Below, in pieces: positions 57,710 through 64,000 of a DNA stretch of 64,000 bases. Location: NCBI GenBank assembly GCA_030180135.1, contig CM058233.1, positions 108,231,994 through 108,295,993 on the forward strand, given 5' to 3'. Source of the DNA: Orychophragmus violaceus (Eukaryota; Streptophyta; Magnoliopsida; Brassicales; Brassicaceae). Position numbers and translations under genes: made by a program. How positions within the stretch are numbered: position 1 is the first letter of the stretch; each line of letters starts with the position of its first letter. The notes under the pieces are model-generated. The model saw only the letters and a list, made by a program, of their open reading frames with translations. It did not search any database and was not told the DNA's origin.

Positions 57710-60658
57710 ATGGGTCATTGCATTTCATCTCTGTTCTCTTCTTCTCCTTCCAAAACAGGTCACCATAGTCATGGTAATCATTAATCTCTGACTTTCTTGA
57801 AGTTCTTGTTTTTTGTTTTGTCCCATGGGTTCTATAACAAGATCCTCTCACAAATCTCTTACATAAAACATAAAAGATGTTCATTTTCTGATCTCTTTGC
57901 TTTTGTTGTGATGAATAATCAGCCTCGACAAACAACCACAGTAATGGAACAGAGTTCTCAACCTCAACAACCACCATCGCCGCGACTACAAACAGCAGCG
58001 TCGGACGAAGGAGCCAATTCTCCGAGGCTGCAAGCGAGAGTTCTGGTGGGATTATGAATGATTCCGGTCAACTATTGGAATCGCCAAATCTCCACGTCTA
58101 CACCTTTCTAGAACTAACGACAGCGACGAAGAATTTCAAACAGGATTCGATGTTGGGTCAAGGAGGTTTCGGTAAAGTTTACAGAGGTTGGATCGATGCC
58201 AAGACTCTTGCTCCTTCTAAATCCAGCTCCGGTATGATTGTGGCCATCAAAAGATTGAATTCTGAGAGTGTTCAAGGATTTGCAGAGTGGCGAGTAAGAT
58301 CTAAATTCTCTAATTTCAACAAACATCATTATTATTTGTGCGATTTTGATTACTTATTTGACGGGAAACAAAGAACAATAATTTAAGTTATTCGATCATG
58401 ATGAAGAGTTGACTATTCCAAAGAAACGCCTTGACTTTCTGTTGCAGTCTTGCAGAATGATTAAAATAAATATTCCATTAAACAATAATAATAAATAAAA
58501 CATGTTTGTCCTAAAATTTAGGAGATTAATAGTTTTATCCTTTGTCTAATATCGAACTATATATTATCCTTTCTTTTTTAATCTGAAGATAATTTTATAT
58601 CCTCTTACATTATTTTATCCTCTTACATTATTTATCAATTGTCTAATATCGAACTATATATTATCCTTTCTTTTTTAATCTGAAGATAATTTTATATCCA
58701 TTGTGTGCCAACAAATTCGCTTTAATTAGAACTTTCCATTGTTACTGATGGACTTTTGAGTTGGGTCATGTAACATTATGGGTGTGAATGGTGTAGCTAC
58801 AGTTAAAACGATAGAGGTATATCGTTTTTTTGTTACTAATCACGAAAACGTTATTAAAAACTACAGTAAAAACTGTTATTTTCAGCTTTTTTGTTACCGC
58901 TTTCACTAACAGTTCACTTACAGTTTTACACTATTCAACCGCTTACCATTTTCGCTAACCGCTAATATAATCGTTCCGCTTTTGTTCATCAATCGGATCC
59001 TTTAATATCTTTCATTTGGGTTTGTATGGTTTGTGGAACAAGATTAATATTAGTAAAATAAGCTAACGTGAGATTTTGTGGTTTTGTTTTTTAATTTGGA
59101 CAGTCAGAAATTAACTTCTTGGGGATGCTTTCACACCCAAATCTGGTGAAGCTATTAGGATACTGTCGTGAAGACAAAGAGCTTCTCCTTGTCTATGAGT
59201 TCATGCCCAAAGGAAGTCTTGAGAATCATCTTTTTCGACGTAATTAAGATCTTTTAAACCCACAAAACCATCATCAATCGTTGTAACAAAGATTGATTCG
59301 AAATTTTTGTTTTATTTACTTTGCATGATCCTTATTTGACTCAGGAGGCGAGCCTTTTCCTTGGGACCTAAGGATCAAGATTGTGCTTGGTGCAGCTCGT
59401 GGCCTTGCGTTTTTACACGGTTTACAAAGAGAAGTCATATATAGAGACTTCAAAGCCTCCAACATACTTCTTGACTCGGTTAGTCTAATTAAAACATGTC
59501 ATTATATGATAAATTGATACTCATGATAATTAGAAGAATCTTTAATCGTTTCTTTGTTAATGAGATTTTGTTTTGAAATATTCATCTTTGCAGGATTATG
59601 ATGCAAAGATTTCAGATTTTGGATTAGCAAAGTTAGGACCATCACAAGAGAAGTCACACGTTACGACTAGGATCATGGGCACGTACGGTTACGCTGCTCC
59701 TGAATATATGGCAACAGGTACATGTTGAAAACCATATATTAACCATAGTTTATTTTATTACTAAAATGTTATGTAGCTTAGATTAGTTACTATTAGGACA
59801 TAACATTGGAGAAGATGGAAGAAATCTCAAGTAATAACATTGGATCAATTCCTTCATTGTCAATTGACTTTGAGTTAGAAGCAAATATAACTTAATATGT
59901 TAATATGGTATTAGAATCCGATTCACGCTACTTAATTAGTCCGATCTATAATCAATCCGACACAAAATTAGTTCGACGATTTTTACCCAAACATTTCAAA
60001 ATTAATGACCAAATAAACCATTATCTCGAGGGGTAGCACACATAACTTATTAGTCTCTTCTCCATTGCTAATAATCAAACTCATCATTTTCAAGATTTCT
60101 CTTTTTGAGTGATTGTTTTTTGTTCTAAATTATTTTTGAATGATTAGATTGAAGTTAATCAACCGTTTTAGTTTATTTTCTTCATCTCCAGGCCATTTAT
60201 ACGTTAAGAGTGACGTCTATGCATTCGGTGTGGTACTACTAGAAGTGATGACCGGACTAAGGGCACACAACACAAAACGGCCTAACGGACAAGAGAATCT
60301 AGTCGACTGGTTAAGACCAGAACTCTTAAGCAAACACAGAGTGAAACAAATAATGGACAAAGGAATCAAAGGTCAATACTCATCCAAAGTCGCAACAGAA
60401 ATGGCACGTATCACACTCTCTTGCATCGAGCTAGACCCGAAAAATCGACCGCATATGAAGGAAGTAGTCGAAGTACTTGAACGCATCCAACGCATTAACG
60501 TCGTCTCAGAACGTTCTTCCACTAAAGCGGCTGTTGCTAGCTCATCTCGTTCCTCGCCACATCACCATCAGTATGGATATCGAGCTGGCGCAGCGGGGGC
60601 TGAACGGAGGAGACAATCGCCTGGAAGGTTTCGAGTAGAGAAAGAAATGGTTGCATGA
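57710..60658 (+). CDS. CST: Receptor-like cytoplasmic kinase, CX32/CST type, copy 1
   Basis: join(57710..57758,57923..58293,59104..59239,59345..59478,59594..59717,60192..60658), 426 aa. N-terminus MGHCISSLFSSSPSKT: Gly2 for N-myristoylation and Cys4 for palmitoylation predict plasma-membrane anchoring. Kinase domain: LGQGGFGKVYRG (94-105), VAIK K126, VIYRDFKASNILL, SDFGLAKLGP, TTRIMGTYGYAAPEYMATGH, SDVYAFGVVLLE. The C-terminal tail is Ser/His/Arg-rich (SSRSSPHHH, GAERRRQSPGRF). RLCK-VII family; orthologue of At4g35600 (CX32/CAST AWAY), which in Arabidopsis restrains floral organ abscission with HAESA-type receptor kinases. The ATG choice is fixed by the acylation motif. All catalytic residues are present. 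Introns 2 and 5 carry repeats. Confidence 0.93.
58544..58698. repeat. 61-bp direct duplication in kinase intron 2
   Basis: TTGTCTAATATCGAACTATA... through ...GATAATTTTATATCC occurs at 58544-58604 and again at about 58637-58698, separated by a TCCTCTTACATTATTTTA-type spacer that is itself repeated once. Confidence 0.8.
58781..58996 (+). mobile_element. Non-autonomous element in kinase intron 2, related to WOX13 intron copy
   Basis: Shares, in order, a TTACCG(C/A)TTTCA block, TTTTACACTATTC, AACCG and TTCCGCTTTTGTTCA with the reverse complement of 30230-30450. Ends are inferred from the shared region; no clean target duplication was found. Confidence 0.45.
59789..59930 (+). mobile_element. TRIM/LTR-like remnant in kinase intron 5
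   Basis: Starts TATTAGGACATAA like the modules at 6543 and 44776 but has lost the snRNA-type element. It keeps AATCTCAAGTAATA, CAATTGACTTTGAGTTAGAA and TATAACTTAATA, then continues TGGTATTAGAATCCGATTCA, resembling a TGGTATCAGAGC tRNA-Met primer-binding site. This suggests the whole family is the LTR of a miniature retrotransposon. Confidence 0.5.
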
Positions 60659-61755
60659 TTTTATTTTGTTAACTGCGATACGATATGGTTTTGAAGTCCT
60701 TTTGCTTCTGTTCTTTTTCAGAATGAAAGTAACTATAATTTGTTTTGCGACCATATTCTTGGAGTAAATTGTATAGAATAGTGATTTATTGTGTTGTTGA
60801 GTGAGATACTAGAGTTGCTCAGCCATTGCAAGATAAATTTGAGATGATAAGGGGTAGATTAAATATATTTTATGGTCTTATTAAGTTATATGGATTAACC
60901 TATATTTATTATATAATTTTTTTTTTTTTTTTACAAATATCGATCTGAGACATTATATTCTAATACCTGCATTCGAGATAATGTTAGCCATTAATCTTGG
61001 AATGTTTGAGTAAAGATCAATGAACTAAATTTTGGATCGGATCGATAAATATATCGGGTCGGATGGTGTGGATCACTCTGATATCGTCTTAAATTCTATG
61101 AAATTTCAACTCAAAATCAATCGATAATTAGTGAATTTACACAAATCTTTTATATATTATTTATGATTTTTTCCAACTATTGAAGTGGGATACTATATCA
61201 TAATATCCATCACAAAAAAATTGTTGGTTAACTCTATACTTTTCGAATATATTTTTCCGCACTATTTTTTCCTGTAAGTAATTTAATTATTACTATGATG
61301 TCCAGATAAGTTCTGAAAATGTGAAATAAAACTATAAAAATTTAAATATTTTCAAAGTAAAACAAAATTCTCAAATATATTCAGATCACGTGATCATAAA
61401 GTGGAAATCTTTGGCTGTGATATTTTATCTGGTCGATCTTCTTGGCATTTTCGTATATAGTTTAATTCGTAGCAATAAAAAGAAAAGAAAAGAAAAGAAT
61501 GCATGAAAATGACAAATAAGATCAAAACATTGAAATGGTCAAATATAGAATGGTGGGATCTCCCCTTTAATAATTTAGTTACCCCCTTCGTCACGCTCAA
61601 TCTTCTTCTAGCCCCAAATTTCCTTCATTTTTCCATCATAAAAATAATATTTTATTTATTTCTAAAGCAATAAAAGCTCAAATAGCTACTTGATCATCCC
61701 CTAGCTCTTGTCTGAATTAGTAAACAAGAAAGAGAAGAAGACAACAACTAGTGAA
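60659..61755. other. Spacer between the tandem kinases, with duplicated promoter
   Basis: 60659-61250 is copy 1's 3' flank plus AT-rich spacer. From about 61265 to the ATG the sequence aligns with the promoter of copy 1: shared blocks include ATCTTCTTGGCATTTTCGTA, AAAATGACAAATAAGA and GCTCTTGTCTGAATTAGTAA. The tandem duplication therefore included about 500 bp of upstream DNA. Confidence 0.65.
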
Positions 61756-63884
61756 ATGGGTCTTTGCATTTCATCCCTTTCCTCTTCCTCTCCATCCAAA
61801 ACAGGTATCCATAGTTATAGACTTATAGTAATTAATCTCTTTAAATCCAAATACATGCAGGTTCTTGTTTTTATCTCTAAGTTCTTACAAGATTTTCTCA
61901 CTTTTCTGATCTCTCTATCTTGCCTTTGTGAATGGTTAATCAGCCTCGACGAACAACCACAACAATGGAACAGACTTGTGGTCGACCATAGCGACAACAA
62001 ACAGCAACGTCGGACAACAAAGCCAGTTCACTGAGGCTGCGAGCGAGAGTTCAGGGCATGTACCAAATCTCGAAGTCTACAGTTTTCTGGAACTAGAAAC
62101 AGCGACGAAGAATTTCAAACCGGATTCAATGTTGGGTGAAGGAGGTTTCGGTAGAGTTTACAAAGGTTGGATCGATGCCAAGACTCTTGCTCCTTCTAAA
62201 TCCGGCTCCGGTATGACCGTGGCCGTCAAAAGATTGAATTCCGAGAGTGTTCAAGGATTTGCAGAGTGGCGAGTAAGATCTACATTATCTAATTATTTTT
62301 GCGATTTTTATTTTTTTCATTGACGGAATGATTACGTAGTTTCAAGTTAACATATAAATTATTTGACTATTCCAATCAATAGACGACCTTGACTTTTTTT
62401 TTTTTTTTCAGAATGATTAAAAGAAATACTAAATAAAACTATAATAAATAAAACATGTTTTGTACACATGGTTTAGAAAGTTAATAGTTTTAAATTTAGG
62501 CATTCTATAGAAACTTCTCAAAACTTTTATGTTACCAATTAGTATCTAGCAAGTAATTATACCTTTATTCAATTGTCTAGCAAGTAATTACATCTTTATT
62601 TGAAATCGATGAGCTCATTTTTTCTTCTTCTTCTTTTTGCATATAATTTTGGATTTGAATGATTGAGGCTGTAACTTCATTTTTTTTATGTAGAATTTAG
62701 GTTATACGTTTTTAGGCTGTGGTTCTAAAATTTTTACTGTAAAATTATTTTAAAGAACTTTTAAAACACTAAATATAAAGCTCTAGAACAACTAATTCTC
62801 TCTTTTCTTTTTTTTGACGAAGAACAATTGATTCTCCAAATAGATATATTTCTTTACAAAAAAAGAATTTTGGCTATAAATTCATTTTTACAAGCTAAAA
62901 ACTGATTGGTTCACAACTGGATTGTAGAAAAGAAAATTGGCTGTCGAAAGCAACTACAGGCCCTTGCAATCAAATTCCATTAGTTAGGATCTTTCCATTG
63001 TTAGTGGCCTATTAGACCATGTAGATTGATGTATTTTAGGGGGTTTTAGACACAGATTTTTAGGAGGAAATGAATAAATAAAAATGAAAAAAAGAAAAAA
63101 ATGTTTAGAACCGATCCTTATTTAAGAATTTTTAGATACGGTTTCTTAACCACGTGTCAATTCCTGATTCGCCTAATTTTTTTAAAAGTAAATATTTTTT
63201 TTTTTTGTTAAGAACCCTACTTAAGGGTTTATCAATAAATGAACAAAACAACATAAAATTCTTAACTATTTAAAATCAATTAAAAACTATTAAAAAAAAT
63301 CTTAAGAATCTAAGATGGGGTTCATAGATGTACATGCTCTTAAATACATGGGGACACCTTGTTACATGTTAAAGCTATGATATTATAATAAGTATTATTC
63401 ATATGTAATATTGTAATTTGACATTGGCAAAAGATAATTAGAAAATCATCTTGATATGACAACTTTAGCCATCTTTTAGCTCGTTTTTTTTTGATAACCA
63501 TAAAGATCTCAAAAGCTTTTTAAACCTAAAACATAGTCACACGAGGTTTATAGAAATCTATGTTTTTTGCCACTAAAAACACTTTACGGATGGTCAAATA
63601 GAAATATTTAGAGAATTCCACACTTTTAGCTCGTATTATTTAGACGGTGGATTCTTTAGCATGGTTAGTTATATATATGAATGAGTCTAAATACTTTCAT
63701 TTGGTATGTTTTGACTGAACAAAATTACATGTTTTTGATTCCGGACAGTCAGCAATTAACTTCTTGGGGGTCCTTTCACACCCAAATCTGCTGAAACTAT
63801 TTGGATACTGCCGTGAAGACAAAGAACACCTACTTGTCTACGAGTTCATGCCCAATGGAAGCCTTGATACTCATCTTTTTCAGC
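61756..63884 (+). CDS. Receptor-like cytoplasmic kinase, CX32/CST type, copy 2 (partial)
   Basis: join(61756..61804,61944..62272,63749..63884), incomplete at the window edge. N-terminus MGLCISSLSSSSPSKT keeps Gly2/Cys4 acylation sites. Visible kinase elements: LGEGGFGRVYKGW, VAVKRLNSES with the catalytic lysine, and HPNLLKLFGYCREDKEHLLV through LVYEFMPNGSLDTHLF. Exon 1 and exon 3 are the same length as in copy 1 (49 and 136 nt). Exon 2 is 42 nt shorter, from loss of codons in the variable N-terminal linker. No disabling change seen so far. The window ends in intron 3, at ...TATGATTCA, the point matching the acceptor before exon 4 in copy 1. A recent tandem paralogue of the CX32/CST gene. Confidence 0.88.
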
Positions 63885-64000
63885 GTAAATGATACATTTT
63901 AAACCCACAAAGCATTACTGTCCATCGTTATAATAAAGATTGATTCTTAGAAACTTTGATTTAATTAGTTGGCATGATCTTTATTTATTAATATGATTCA

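Noticed and set aside
1..64000. CRISPR array, tRNA or rRNA genes, prokaryotic operons
   Set aside because: None seen; the only tRNA-like boxes are in SINE-type repeats, and the direct repeats present are minisatellite, LTR, NUMT or target-site repeats.

Overview
This is nuclear DNA of a flowering plant, almost certainly Brassicaceae. It has many short GT-AG introns, AT-rich intergenic sequence, plant repeat families and a mitochondrial DNA insertion. The gene order matches, from memory, the Arabidopsis thaliana chromosome 4 segment At4g35490 to At4g35600. Protein differences and the repeat load suggest a relative rather than A. thaliana itself. Exons were assigned by hand from reading frame, splice sites and recalled homologues; no database search was run.

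Layout, left to right. 1-3107: a Helitron-type 3' end and a tandemly duplicated promoter block. 3171-3641 (+): organellar ribosomal protein L11. 5041-6970 (+): SR-protein kinase. 9926-10855 (-): nuclear 'PHD finger-like' protein. 11400-16880: gene-free, with a minisatellite, a TIR element, a Helitron and a Mutator-like MITE. 16883-21472: Ty1/copia element with identical LTRs but a broken polyprotein. 21850-27823 (+): MLH3, 23 exons. 28190-29253 (-): PIG-H. 30055-31815 (-): WOX13. 32093-40100: MITEs and retroposons. 40489-46607 (+): DAW1/tomosyn-like WD40 protein, 21 coding exons. 47119-48022 (-): HMGB protein. 48387-49701: a long-TIR element, followed directly by a mitochondrial insertion (about 49711-52256) with a cox3 fragment. 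52718-52900 (-): an unrecognised 60-residue ORF. 57710-60658 and 61756-end (+): two tandem CX32/CST-type receptor-like cytoplasmic kinases, the second cut by the window edge.

The genes are independent housekeeping, meiotic, GPI-anchor, developmental and signalling loci; there is no operon logic. The most unusual structure is in the repeats. Dispersed modules carrying an snRNA-type upstream element plus TATA box lie in introns of three genes, one of them folded into an 88-nt inverted repeat. There is also a series of 12-21 nt insertions, each flanked by 13-18 bp direct repeats, several ending in a GTTGAC-A(n) tail, which look like extremely 5'-truncated retroposons. Four CGGTTCGG-rich elements have TIRs and about 10 bp target duplications, which explains an otherwise anonymous repeat as Mutator-like MITEs. 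Two loci expected from A. thaliana between HMGB5 and CX32 (NTL9, RKD5) and one between PIG-H and WOX13 are not visible here.
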